Of a stretch of 64,000 bases of DNA, positions 41,901 through 52,560 are shown one piece after another. The stretch is from positions 5,152,501-5,216,500 of the forward strand of contig OZ005698.1 in the NCBI GenBank assembly GCA_963930775.1, in the 5' to 3' direction. Position numbers and translations under genes: made by a program. This DNA comes from Cliona cf. orientalis (Eukaryota; Porifera; Demospongiae; Clionaida; Clionaidae). Every line of letters starts with the position of its first letter. Position 1 is the first letter of the stretch. The notes beneath the pieces are model-generated. The model had not been told where the DNA came from. It did not search any database and worked only from the letters and a program-made list of their open reading frames with translations.

Positions 41901-44900
41901 CTCCCCTGGTTCTTATGTCACTGACTTCGTATAATTTTATGTATAACAGTTTAAATTTGCAGTTAGTTGATCCAAATTTGACCCCTTGAAAAGTTCCTGC
42001 TATAATATGGTATGGTACTTACGATAACCAGCTATACGTAATGCAGCACACTGAACACAGTATGTCTTATGCATAATTGCTTACCTCTTTCCATTTTCTT
42101 GTGATGAAGTCAAAGAGCCACATATCGCCCAAAATGACGGAGTTGCTGTCTACCCCACCTGATATGAATAGTTGAGGATATGCACCATTGAAATCCAGGC
42201 AGCACGCAGCATGATGTGCCCTTTCAATAGGCCAGAGATCATCAGAACTTGGTACAATTCGTGCCCACTTCTGTAATTATTATGTGCAAAGTATAGCTAT
42301 AAACAATAGAAAATTACTACCGTAATTAATGCAAGAAACTAGAGCTCTGTAGAGCACATACCCCGTGCGCACATTGCGTAATCTATGGATGTACTTTGTG
42401 TGTAGGTCTACAGTTAAAATTTAAGAAAACTTGAATTGTGGTTGGTTGCAGGGGTCTCCAGTGAAAATATCACTGATTCTCTCTACATCATATCTAGACT
42501 AGGAAGATATCCACTGCTACTACCTTTATTAAAATAGCTATCTTACATTCTGATTTGGTTCCATAGCGCTTCACATGTCCGTTTGTGAATAGCAAACAGC
42601 CAATAAAACAGTATGCCATGAACATTACCTATACTGAAACTAGTTTTTCGCCGAATTCGATTGATTCCTTGTGCTTACAAGTCACATAGATGCCTACATC
42701 TCGAGATATGGTGATTTGTGTGCTCACAATGACGACACGACTGATTACTTTACCCTTGTGCATGCGCGCGGGGAAATCAGCATAATAATATTATTACGAA
42801 TATGTGTTTTTCAACATATTTTTGCCCTGTGCGCTTGCGCAAGGGGGTAAAATAATCGGTTGTGGTGTTGTTGTCGTCGTAAGCACAAAAATCGCCATAT
42901 CTCGAGACCTAGGCACCTGAGCGACTCGTTAGCACAACAAATCAGTCAAATTTGGCAAAACATTGGCTTCAGTATGCTTAGAATTGAGGGACACGATCCA
43001 TAAGCATCACAAATAGTGCCTTTTGTTAGCCATCGTAGCCACGCCTATGGACAGTGCCTACTCAATGCATAATGCATAGCTTTTTGCTCATGCATGCGCA
43101 CAACTAACTGGCCTAGTATATGAACTGGCAAGAATAGTTGACACATTCTGCTCATGACTATACTCTACGGTTTGGCTGCTATCCCCTATGGAACCGAATC
43201 TGACCTATAAGATACATGTAGCTGTATTTACCCCACACACATGCGCAAGGGGTAAAGTAATCAGTCATGTTGTTGTCATTGACTATACTCTCTGCTATCC
43301 CCTATGGAACCGAATCTGACCTGCAGGATAATACAACAAAATATACAATGTCATATATATTATATAATAGCAGTTCATATCTTCCTAGTCTAGATCTGGT
43401 GCAGAGCTAGAGAGAGAATCAGTGTTTTTTTTTGGCTGACATCACAAACAAGTCATTTCTACTAGCTAATTATAATCATGCACACGAAAGTAGATTTACA
43501 GATTGCACAATGTACGCATGGGGGTATGTGCTCTATAGAGCTCTAGTTGTCCATGCGTTCTATTAGATAAAGTTGTTCTATTCTGTACCAGGAGAAGATT
43601 AGATAGGAGTGTTGAACTATATGCAAATGCATTCCTGGAGGATGACGTAAATAATACGTGAATCTGAAGTCATGTAACATGGGTGTAGATAACTTTTTCA
43701 TAGTGGGGGGGGGGGCTTGTGTTGCCATGCCCAATTTTGTGACCACTCCTACTTATTATTAGATTGCCACCATAGCAGGTGGTGTTAATAAATTAAATGA
43801 TAAGGTGGCTCGTCCTTTTTTGCAAATATGAAAGTTGGCTCGATAAGCCCTTGATTGTACATAGTTTATGGTGAAAAATCTGGGGGCTTTAGCCCCCCTA
43901 GCCCCCCCCCCCCCCCCCCCCCCCCCCATTATCTACACCCTTGTGTAGGTGAGTACAGTAGGTGTGTCCCACCCAGGCCACCATAGTACCAGCTGCACTA
44001 TACAGTGCAGTTTGCGTTTACATAATACACGTCATCCTATCGGAACGCTGTTACTACGTTTGTACTGTAGTTCAACACTCCTACGTACGTATCTAATCTA
44101 CTCCTGTCTATACCAAGAGTGCACTAGAAAGATCATTGTAGTAATAAAACATTTCAGCTTTCTACATTAATTTTGTGGGCATGAATATAACGGTGGTACT
44201 AGTGTTACAACCATCACGGCGAGCATGTGCCACTGAATAAATCCCTACAGTACATACCCCTTGGTTATAATCCATCAAATAGAGATCATTGGTGCAGTAT
44301 CCTTTAGCAGGCTGATGGCCACCAAAGAGGAGGGCATGATGACTAGTAATTGCTGTGTATGAAAAGAATGAGGAAGGTGGTGGCTTCATCCCAGCAGTTT
44401 GCAGAGGTGACCATCGTTCTACAGCAAGATAATACAGTCAAAAGTTATGTACAATGAAACACCTTCGACTATCATACTTCTAAAAATTCGGCATGAAAAT
44501 AATATTGCTTGAGCTTTGCTGAATTTTTAGAGGATATTCCATCCAGGTGTGCATTCTATTCCCATTTACTATTACCGTAGTGTCCTGGGTAAGTGCCCAT
44601 GGGTGCTTAAACATAACTCGTGATTTGGGCCCGCATGGGCGCTCTAATACCCGAGATACCTTATAGCAGGTAATTTTTGAGGGGTGCTAATTTTCATTAT
44701 TTTCATGGCTGACTTGGCAGTCATAAATTTTCCCACCCACGAAAATTAATGCCTACGGTCGAGTCCATGATGATGCATGATGATGGGCATGGCCAAAAAC
44801 ATCATGGCAGCGTGGCCAACACTTCCCTGTGTTAACAAGCAACAGTAGCCACTGTTATCTAGCTGATGGCATCTTCGACATATTCTTCTAACAAAGAAGA

Positions 44901-47900
44901 TCGTGAGCGAGATCGAGCATGTGTATCGATTACATCATCGCTTGTGCAGTGCCACGCCCCTGGACTGGTTGTTGTCACGAAATTTAAAACTATGAAAATT
45001 AATTTTGAGGGCCTTTTCGGACTTTCCATGAAACTAACAACCTGCCATACGTTCCATACATTTGTATAGAAGCTGCTACATAGACCCCTTGAAATGAGGT
45101 ACATGGGCACTTAATTACCCAGGAGTGGGCGCTTGCCCGGGACACTATGGTATATGCATGACAACATTTGCCTAAAATTTGAGGATATTTTCAAACACTC
45201 GGTAAAGATACCAAATAATTGGAAGGGTCAAATTATTGGCCTAGACTACTATGAACATGATTTGTGCTCAAAAACTAAACCGGAAGCATAATCAAGGTTA
45301 GTTACCTACAGTTGCTCAAGATATCACATATATTTGTACACTTACACACTATGAAGTGGGAGTGGCAAGAGGTATAATAATATATCTCTTGCCACTCACT
45401 CTATACCACACACATACCCAAGAGTACATAAATACTTTACAGGTTCATAACCTTTGTTGTAGTAATATTCACATGCTTGAGGCCCTCTTCCTAGCCATTT
45501 GTACTGTAGAGCACTAGGTGATGTTGTCGGACCTTTGTGTACGAATATCATTACAAAGGTCATGACCCCCGTAAAGTGTTGTAACACAGTACCACCTAGT
45601 GAAACAGGATACTCTCCCTCCATATACATGTATCAGGCCCGTAGCCAGACGTTTTAAAAGGGGGGTGCACATGTGTATGGGTTTAGTGACTACCGTAAAT
45701 CGCGAATATTTCGTTGTTAAAATATTTCGGACAGCCAAGCTTGTGCGAAAATTGAACGCACGAAAATACATGCGCAATATTAACGATAATGCGGTACAGG
45801 GTCATTCGTCCGAAAATTATTTAACGCGAAATATTATCGCATGAAATATTTTAGACATGAAATATTCGGGATTTACGGTACTATAATAATTATGCATGTA
45901 TTGGTCACAACTGCTTATTGATTGAGGTGTGATATTAATTAGCTGCACTAAGTGTGGTTTTGTCAAGCTGATAGAGAGGATAGCATGCAGCCTCAGTCTA
46001 TTGCTCATGCAATTAAGAACTTCTGTGAAATGACATGCAATTATTAGGCTGAAAAAAGGGGGGTGCACGTGCACCCCCCTGCACCCCCCCCCCTGCCTAC
46101 GGGCCTGTGTATATTCATATGGTGCAAATTTTCATATTGTCTTGTGTAAGTCGAGCTATTCTGTATGCAAAAATAATCTGCATGAACCTTGAACTCACAA
46201 CAAGGGAGTAGCTTTGCAGTGTTTGTCAAGTCTTTGAGCAGCTTATAACAGAAGCTACAAAGCCTCGTGCACCCAGAGATGCTAAGCTGCAGCAGGGGCG
46301 GCTGAGGGTAGGTCAGTTTTGGGGGGGGGGGGGGGAGGAGGGGGGGGCACCCACAAATTTTGTAACAAATGTCATATATTTAGTACTATTTGGTATACAG
46401 AGCTTATAGTTAGCTAGTTAGGTCCACCTTCATGGCTATTACATTAGAATTTTGGTTCAAATTGGTGGTAGTAGGTGAGATGCCAGAAATACAGTGTACA
46501 TGCATCATAACAATAAAATGTAGGTCTAACTATAGCCATCCAGTTTGGGGGGGGGGGGGGGGGGGGGAGGGGGGGCGACTGCCCCCCTGTTCCGCCTCCC
46601 CTGTGCAGGTGAGCTGCAAAGACCTGGTCTGGCAGCTCTATATAGCTAGCATGTTATGAACTAAGATACAAGGAGTTAATCCATGGTCTTTTTGTCTAGA
46701 TAATAATAGATGAAACTACGTACGTTTCCTGCTGTGTGGTAATTAGTGGAGCAACGTTCTAAGAATGGCCAACAACAGCTAATAATTCGTAATGTAGTTG
46801 TACTTGTGCCTTCCTATGCTTGATATGCACTTTATTACTTGAGGACCCTTGCCTGCATCGAGTTTGAGTCGATTTGGCACATACCGTAGGACGGGTTTTA
46901 ATTGCGTAGTTTAATAATTGCGTTCTAGTCAAGTAAGGCCAAATTGCGAATCCAATAATTGCGATGGACGACCCCGTACCGTACTGTCGTATACGTGCAT
47001 GCTTATGTTTGCGAATCTATTAATTGCGAAACGTAGAAAAACTCGCAATTCGCATTTAATAGATACTCGCAATTAAAACCCGACCTACGGTATTATGCAT
47101 GGTCTTGCCAGATGTATGATCGATAGGCATGGCCAATACAATAATATATTCGTAACACTTGCGGCAAGTGCCTAGCATTAAGAAGCAGAAAGAGAGTTTG
47201 TTGCTCGTTCTGACTATTTGATCGAAACTACTTACCAATGACCGTAGTATCTTGATGGTAGACCTATAATATTTTCTGTGCCTACAACAAATTTTTATCC
47301 CTTGTGAACCTATAAGATAGGCCCAACTTTAGGTGAGTCAAAACAAATTGAAGCATTCATTTAAGATTAGGTTGGGATGTTAAGGGTCGTTTGTCTGAAA
47401 ATTATTTAACAATTATTGCATGAAGTATTGAAAGATTTACGATAATTATTGAAATATTATGAACCCACAAAACAATTAAAATCACTCTAGTAATACCTTT
47501 TCTAAGACTGTAAAGATGTAATTCATTGCTCCACCCTCGTCCATCTTCAAAATTATGATTGGCAATAAATGAAGATCCCCCTTGAATTGAGTTATCGAGA
47601 TTTCTACAGTATCCTCCAAAGAGACTTAAATTGTCCCCTAAACAGTATGCCAGCCCACAGCCCACTTTTATCATTGGAGCTCTACCTACTGATGATTCTC
47701 CGGAAAGCAATGACCACCGTTTCGTGCTGACATCTAGAACGTGTAGTGATCCATGTAGGTTTGATCCATCGTTGCCTCCATACACGTAGATATTGTCGAG
47801 AGCAGATACACATGCTCCTCGATATAGGCCAAAAAATGGTGTACCTTCAGTTATTTGTTCCTCCCAGCTTTCAAATAGTGAATCAAATGTGTTCACAGAC

Positions 47901-48034
47901 GATAAGAGTTCACCCCGCACACTGGCATCGGAAAGATTGAAGACTCTTCCACCGCACACATAAACAGTTCCTTTAATAGCTGCTGCATAGTGACCCCATC
48001 TTGGTTTCGGTTCATACGATTTCACAATCGACAT
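38924..48034 (-). CDS. kelch-repeat protein kinase (kelch, coiled coil, TKL-type kinase)
   Basis: Six minus-strand exons join in frame: 47497-48034, 44258-44418, 42085-42270, 40231-40408, 40080-40171 and 38924-39877 (702 residues). Residues 1 to about 330 carry kelch-type repeats with double-glycine steps (VYVCGGR, IYVYGGND, LSLFGGYC, ALLFGGHQ, LFISGGVD, VIIFGGCS) and trailing Trp positions. Residues about 398-432 are a predicted coiled coil (MQAKLERTQQQVESLKQI). The kinase spans about 455-702: glycine loop LGQGGWATV, Lys487 in VAAK, helix-C Glu505, HRDVSSGN (Asp580, Asn585), DYG instead of DFG (Asp602), and APE. The catalytic residues are present, so activity is likely. The family is tyrosine-kinase-like by overall look. 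The intron after exon 5 uses a GC donor. The start is the first ATG of the open frame, just before the first kelch strand. Confidence 0.85.
41305..41823 (+). mobile_element. copy B of the ggggtaaa/gagctctagtt repeat family
   Basis: Starts accccgtgagcatgcacaagg followed by ggtaaagtaatcggt, with tatctcgagacctaggcacc inside, and ends catggggtatgtgcttacag then agctctagtt. It lies in a kelch-kinase intron. Confidence 0.75.
42344..42778 (-). mobile_element. copy C of the ggggtaaa/gagctctagtt repeat family, inverted
   Basis: Reverse orientation: begins aactagagctctgtagagca then cataccccgtgcg, and ends gattactttacccttgtgca followed by tgcgcgcgggg. It faces copies B and D, so adjacent copies can pair as inverted repeats in the kelch-kinase pre-mRNA. 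Confidence 0.75.
42827..43548 (+). mobile_element. copy D (double) of the ggggtaaa/gagctctagtt repeat family
   Basis: Two heads occur in this stretch, gcgcttgcgcaagggggtaa at about 42830 and acatgcgcaaggggtaaagt at about 43240, but only one tail (tatgtgctctatagagctct near 43525). A second copy therefore seems to have inserted into, or duplicated within, the first. Confidence 0.65.
43903..43927. repeat. poly-C tract
   Basis: An uninterrupted run of C residues follows ctagccccc. Together with the preceding gggggctttagcccccc it resembles the end of an unclassified element. Assembly of such a tract is unreliable. Confidence 0.9.
44573..45152. mobile_element. MITE with taccgtagtgtcc termini in a kelch-kinase intron
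   Basis: Left end taccgtagtgtcctgggtaa; right end in reverse complement taccatagtgtcccgggcaa. Phrases such as gggcgct and tacccgagat are repeated near both ends. About 580 bp. A diverged relative of one end appears near 54420-54460. Confidence 0.75.
45634..46107. mobile_element. element with caggcccgtag termini and 5-bp duplication, host of a nested MITE
   Basis: Starts caggcccgtagccag and ends ctgcctacgggcctg, flanked on both sides by tgtat (45629-45633 and 46108-46112). Near both ends the inside reads ggggggtgcac in opposite senses. A separate MITE sits at 45691-45880. Confidence 0.7.
45691..45880. mobile_element. nested MITE with taccgtaaatc termini
   Basis: Left end taccgtaaatcgcgaatatt; right end in reverse complement taccgtaaatcccgaatatt, one mismatch in 20. 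Insertion at TA is consistent. A diverged relative (gaaaattatttaac, gcatgaagtatt) occurs near 47395-47440. Confidence 0.85.
46293..46603. mobile_element. element with caggggcgg/caggggagg termini and two poly-G tracts
   Basis: The left end caggggcggctgag and the reverse complement of the right end, caggggaggcggaacag, are similar. The 5-mer tgcag flanks both sides (46288-46292 and 46604-46608). Long G runs lie at about 46320-46345 and 46548-46577. The termini recall hAT-like elements, but the duplication is shorter than the usual 8. Confidence 0.55.
46882..47092. mobile_element. MITE with taccgtaggacgggttttaa termini
   Basis: The left end taccgtaggacgggttttaa and the reverse complement of the right end, taccgtaggtcgggttttaa, differ at one base. 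The interior repeats attgcga. About 211 bp, in the first kelch-kinase intron. Confidence 0.85.
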
Positions 48035-48179
48035 CTTGCATACAGTCACGCCCTATGTTGTGTCTTGCCCAGTGGAGCCGCGCGCATGCGCAAAGGGTAG
48101 CTAGGATCAGGTAAGTGCACAGCGTACCGGGTACGGACCTCGCATAGGCAAGATGGACGAGTACGCTGGAAGATACGAT

Positions 48180-48483
48180 AGAACGCAAGGGGTAAAACAA
48201 TATTATTGGTTTGTCTGTCGTCGTCAGCAGAAAATCCGAGAAAACCGCCAGATCTAGGCATCGGATCAACTCCTAAGCACATTGAAAAGCTTTGAATAGG
48301 CCCTGGCCCCATGAGCGCGAGCGTACTGCATTTTATTGGCCACGCCTATCAATTGCGCCCACTGCTGGCACAATATGCAGGTAAAGATCGTCAACAGCGC
48401 AAGCCTCACGAATGGTACAAATACTGCTGCAGCAGTATGAAGGATGCAGCACGCGAGGTATTTGCTCTATAGAACTCTAATGC
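48180..48483 (+). mobile_element. copy E of the ggggtaaa/gagctctagtt repeat family, upstream of the kelch-kinase start
   Basis: Contains acgcaaggggtaaaacaata, gtcgtcgtcagcag, tctaggcatc, ttggccacgcctat and ends tatttgctctatagaactct. It is diverged and lies about 150 bp upstream of the kelch-kinase ATG, on the side where its promoter should be. Confidence 0.65.
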
Positions 48484-48928
48484 ATTATTATGTACACTGA
48501 CATTGACACTTATCATTTGAAGTATTGTGTAGCTTAGCTAGTTCCACACTATAAAATAAAAATTGGGATAGTCTCAGGTGCACGAGACTAAAATTGGGAC
48601 AGGTTCAAATAGCTTGAAAGACCTTTTGACAATGGATAGGTTGAAATAATGAGTGAAGATATTATTATCATTGGATTGGTATAAATAGAGGCTGCAGTAA
48701 GTGACGGTGGGAGAGCCTGTCATGGGTTCGAACTTCGAGGGTAGTCCATTCCATTATGGTAGTTTATATCAGTGATAATAAGCCACTCTCATGAATGATT
48801 GCAATATCCTTGGTGTGCAGCAACTCTGGAGCTCATTTTTAGACACCTGCATATTATATAATTGAGGGGGAACCACTGACAGAACATAACTTAATGTGCT
48901 GTTTTTGAAGCCCATGCATAGTTACTGT

Positions 48929-49281
48929 TAGTCTCGCGCAGCCAGACTCTCTCTCAGGGAAAAGGGGGAGGGGGAAGGGGAGGGAGAGAGTCTGGTAAAG
49001 TGCTATATATACATCGAGTTGTCCCAGCGCCTCGTACGAGGCGCGACCAATCAGATTGCATCTTTATGGCATTACATAGTTTGCGGTGGCGTATCCGACT
49101 ATGAACGGACGAGATACCATTGCGCACGCGTGTTTATTCTCCGTTCACAATCCGATATGCCACCGCAAACTAAAGATTGGTCGCGCCTCGTACGAGGCGC
49201 TGGGACAACTCGATGTATATCACTTTACCAGACTCTCTCCCTCCCCCTCCCGAGGTGTAAGAGTCTGGCTGCGCGAGACTA
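48929..49281. mobile_element. palindromic MITE, TAGTCTCG...CGAGACTA ends, 9-bp target duplication
   Basis: Starts tagtctcgcgcagccagact and ends agtctggctgcgcgagacta, flanked by agttactgt on both sides (48920-48928 and 49282-49290). Inside, a further inverted pair (catcgagttgtcccagcgcc and its complement) makes almost the whole 353 bp a single palindrome. Same terminal octamer and duplication length as the nested element at 25149-25364. Confidence 0.88.
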
Positions 49282-49290
49282 AGTTACTGT

Positions 49291-50214
49291 AGGGTAGTGC
49301 ACCAAATTTAAAAATTAATGAGAAAATATCACCGACACTTCCATTATAGCACATCTAGTCTGTAGTGTGTGTACATATTAATCTTTGCTTTTTTATGAAG
49401 TTGAATTTTCAATATTCAACACATCATATCAGCATAATAATAATCATCTGTTATATTAAACAGCTTGTAATGCTCTGTGACAATGTTGGCTGCTTTTGGT
49501 AGCTATTATTATGACATTGTCACTGTCAAGCCATAGCTAAATTATTGCACAATGTTATAATATGTGCCCTGCACTGAAATTCTCGAAGTCGCGTGAATAG
49601 CAACTATGACTACATAGTGCATAGCAAAAAGGCTACCTCAGCTCAGTAGTCAAGACCTCAGTTTATCTGTCTATAGAAAAGTGGGCCAAGAGCACACCTA
49701 GCTTCCCCAATTCCTATGCCTGTGACAGTATCTCAGTCAATAATAAACATCTTCCAAGCCAATGTAGTAAATCGCAAGCTCATACCTCCTGCACTCTTGA
49801 TGGTGATAAACATACTAGCTAACTATCGCTAAGGCAATGAAGGAAATTCAAGCCCATTTAAGCAGCAAGTAGCTACTTCCTCCATGGCCAACCTGCACCC
49901 AATCACCAACATGTTGACAACAACACTGATTAGTTATTTCCTCCTTCTATAGCTAATCACATTGATTCCTATTCATGCACGCAATGTATCATCACCCATG
50001 CATAAAGAAAGGCAAACAGCTTTTTCTATCCATGAAGAGACAAGTGTGCCTTCTTCAAAATGTGATCCATGCAATGACATGCATGATCTCCGGCCTTGAG
50101 TGAGGTCTGAAGGAAATTTGAGCATTTGTCAACATGTTTATGGTTTATGATGAGCACTACGTATACAGCTAGCTCTGTCAACAAGAGTCTGGAGAGTGTA
50201 GGTGACCGTATTTC
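49291..50214. other. intergenic region upstream of the small secreted precursor
   Basis: No recognised gene or element. It is less repeat-rich than its surroundings and lies directly upstream of a TATA-driven gene, so regulatory sites are plausible but none could be named. Confidence 0.4.
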
Positions 50215-50222
50215 TATAAAAG
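50215..50222 (+). promoter_or_regulatory. TATA box
   Basis: The octamer tataaaag lies 80 bases upstream of the ATG at 50295. A start site about 30 bases downstream would leave a 5' leader of some 45-50 bases. TATA boxes of this quality are typical of strongly or conditionally expressed genes. Confidence 0.6.
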
Positions 50223-50294
50223 GAGCTTGAGCAGTTGCAACCTCTCCAGGTCAACTCTAGCCGAATCGACTATTAAACTTCTGCAAGCACCACA

Positions 50295-50792
50295 ATGAAG
50301 ATTTTCATCACCTTAATCGTTCTGTCCGCTCTTGGCCTTATCCATGCAAAGCCTGCTTCTCAGTCCAACTTCAACCAAGAGGAAGTCAAGGCTTTGCTTC
50401 AGAACCTTATGCGAAGTGAAGCCTATCAAGATACTGATGCAGATGAATTGAGCAATCAGAACAATGTCAATGCACTGAGCTTGGAAGATGAAACTGTCAA
50501 CAACCAAATCTTTGGCTGGGCATTAAAATCGGCTATTAAAAAGATATTTAATCGCAAATTTCGAAGTAAAATGTTTAAGCTCTTCAAGCCATGTTTGTGC
50601 GGTCGTGAGGAGCTGGTAAAAGAGCAGCAGTCTGATGATGATGACGATGGTGGAGCTGAGGTGATGCAAGATGATGATTCTGATGGTGGCATGAATGCGG
50701 AGGCAGAATTCTTAAACTTCAAGAGGATGAAGAAGTGTGTATTCAGGAAACTTAAAAAGCTTCCTGGATTGGCTTGGAAATATGCTGGATAA
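50295..50792 (+). CDS. small secreted precursor with cationic and Asp-rich segments
   Basis: A single-exon gene of 165 residues. Residues 1-18 are a textbook signal peptide ending at HA|KP. Residues 19-68 are acidic. Residues 72-98 (from FGWALKSAIKKIF to KLFKP) are strongly basic with spaced hydrophobic residues, as in an amphipathic helix, and are followed by CLCGR. An acidic linker with two Asp runs (113-131) separates this from a second basic, Lys/Arg-rich block at 142-165 that ends KYAG. There are three cysteines (100, 102, 148). The alternation of acidic and basic blocks is the usual layout of a precursor from which cationic peptides are released, for example antimicrobial or membrane-active ones. 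No family was recognised and function is inferred from composition only. The ATG follows a TATA box and no other in-frame ATG precedes the signal peptide. Confidence 0.75.
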   Translation: MKIFITLIVLSALGLIHAKPASQSNFNQEEVKALLQNLMRSEAYQDTDADELSNQNNVNALSLEDETVNNQIFGWALKSAIKKIFNRKFRSKMFKLFKPCLCGREELVKEQQSDDDDDGGAEVMQDDDSDGGMNAEAEFLNFKRMKKCVFRKLKKLPGLAWKYAG

Positions 50793-51833
50793 ATGCTACA
50801 GAACTGCTGATTGGACTATACATAATATTATCAACATTAGGGGATTGTGTTAGTCATAGACCCTAGCTATAGTATAGTATTAATGCACTATGATTACTCT
50901 GTTGAACTCCAATAATGTTTATAGTTGCTTTCTACTCCATATACAACTATTATCAGTTGCATCCTCTTAGATTGTGAAAATTGAATAATTTTAGATATTA
51001 AACTTCTCATGTGGAATACCCCTGGGTGACGATGCTGCTGTCACCTGTGGCACTCGGCTAGATGTTTTAGCCATCAGGCCCAACTCATCAAAATTATAAT
51101 CATAAGCTGTAGGACTTGTATACGAGCCCTAAGATTTTTTCATGGAAAGTGCTACAGCTCATGAACATTATTTGTTACTTATTAATGGTCCCTTTTCTTC
51201 CTTTCACCCTTCTCCTATCAGCATGAGGGAACACAGCGCTACTTTATAGCTTGCAAGCCAGCCCCTCCCCCTCACCTGTACAAGCAGCAAAACGCTGTGG
51301 GCGGAGCCCATGCACCCGTGGGGCAGCAGTTGAATAAGGAGTGGAGTTTTTCAGCACGGGCTTAGCAACAGCGCTTTGATTATGGTATGCATCTATGGAT
51401 AATAATATACTTATAATAATTAATATAGCCTCGTACCTTACATGACGCTGGCCACGTGCCTGATAGAGGTGTGTATCGTCTCAACTTAATTATGCATTAA
51501 TAATAATAATTATTATGCGTTATTAGATAATAATTATGGTGTGTGGGTGGTTATTTGCAGGTAGAATTTTTTTACGGCTTGGTATACTGTTGTGGGAGTA
51601 GCGATATTAATTTTTGATGGGGTGGCCTAGAGCCATGATGGATAAGGTAAACTGGGATATAACTGGTATTCGTACATCATATCTTCGTGATTCCTGCTAC
51701 TCAATATGGAATTTCCCCGTATGTGAAATTACCACTGTTTACTTAGCTGGTGGAGAGAGTATGATGTGTACCATAATACTCCACTTCTTCTAGAGTAAGG
51801 TGATCTAACTCCACTGGCAATGACCTTCGTTAG
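50793..51833. other. 3' region of the secreted precursor and gap before ANAPC7-like pieces
   Basis: AT-rich. An attaaa hexamer near 50997 could be the polyadenylation signal of the precursor gene. I searched for a first exon of ANAPC7 here and did not find one. No repeat with clear ends was recognised. Confidence 0.4.
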
Positions 51834-51865
51834 TTCCCTGCCAAACATGCTAGTGTCCTTATCTG

Positions 51866-52560
51866 CAGTGGCATATCTAGACTTGTAACGTTACCCGGGC
51901 ACTTGGTGGACCCAGTAGTGACTTGAGAATTTGAGACTCCTATCGACCTCGATCTCTCCCAACCCAATGAAAAAAATCTTATTACATTTGTAATAGCTAT
52001 ATACCTCACAGCCAAAACAAGTGGGTTGTTAACTTAACCCATAATGTGGGTTGCCTAAGTTGCATGCATACATGCACTACCTTCTCCCATGATGGTTCTC
52101 AAAATAACTCGGTTAATCATAGTGATTAATGAAGTATTCACTCCATTATACATAACTAATAGTATGTCAAACATGCGAGTTTGTTAATAACAAACTGGCA
52201 TTATATTACTTGCACTTAATACTACTTAATTGTCCCATAATAGTTTTCAAAACTGGACAAGAAGTACGTGCAATATTATGCCAGACTGGCATGCATACTT
52301 GATATTATTATCTGTAGTGGAGTGAACACGGTATTAATTACTATGATTAACTGGATTATGTTGAGAACTGTCATGGGAGAATTAAAAATGTGTGCAACTG
52401 AAGTAACTCTCATACATTATAGGTTAACGCGGGTTAACATGATCCACTTATTTTTGCTTTGAGGTACTTGATCCTTAATTGAATTGGCTATTTTACCAGG
52501 GCACGGGCCAGTTTGGCCTGGGCCTGTGCCCTGGTAGGCCCTGGTGTAGCTACGCCACTG
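51866..52560. mobile_element. non-autonomous hAT element with perfect 8-bp target duplication
   Basis: The element starts cagtggcatatctaga and ends tagctacgccactg, the CAGTGGCGTAGCTA-type hAT terminus, and is flanked by cttatctg at 51858-51865 and 52561-52568. An 8-base duplication is diagnostic for hAT. It contains remains of another element (about 52010-52460) shared with 58197-58990. It lies inside the first ANAPC7-like exon piece. Confidence 0.85.

Noticed and set aside
48660-48745. Possible tRNA near gggttcgaac
   Set aside because: Only a B-box-like string is present; no cloverleaf stems or anticodon arm could be formed by eye.
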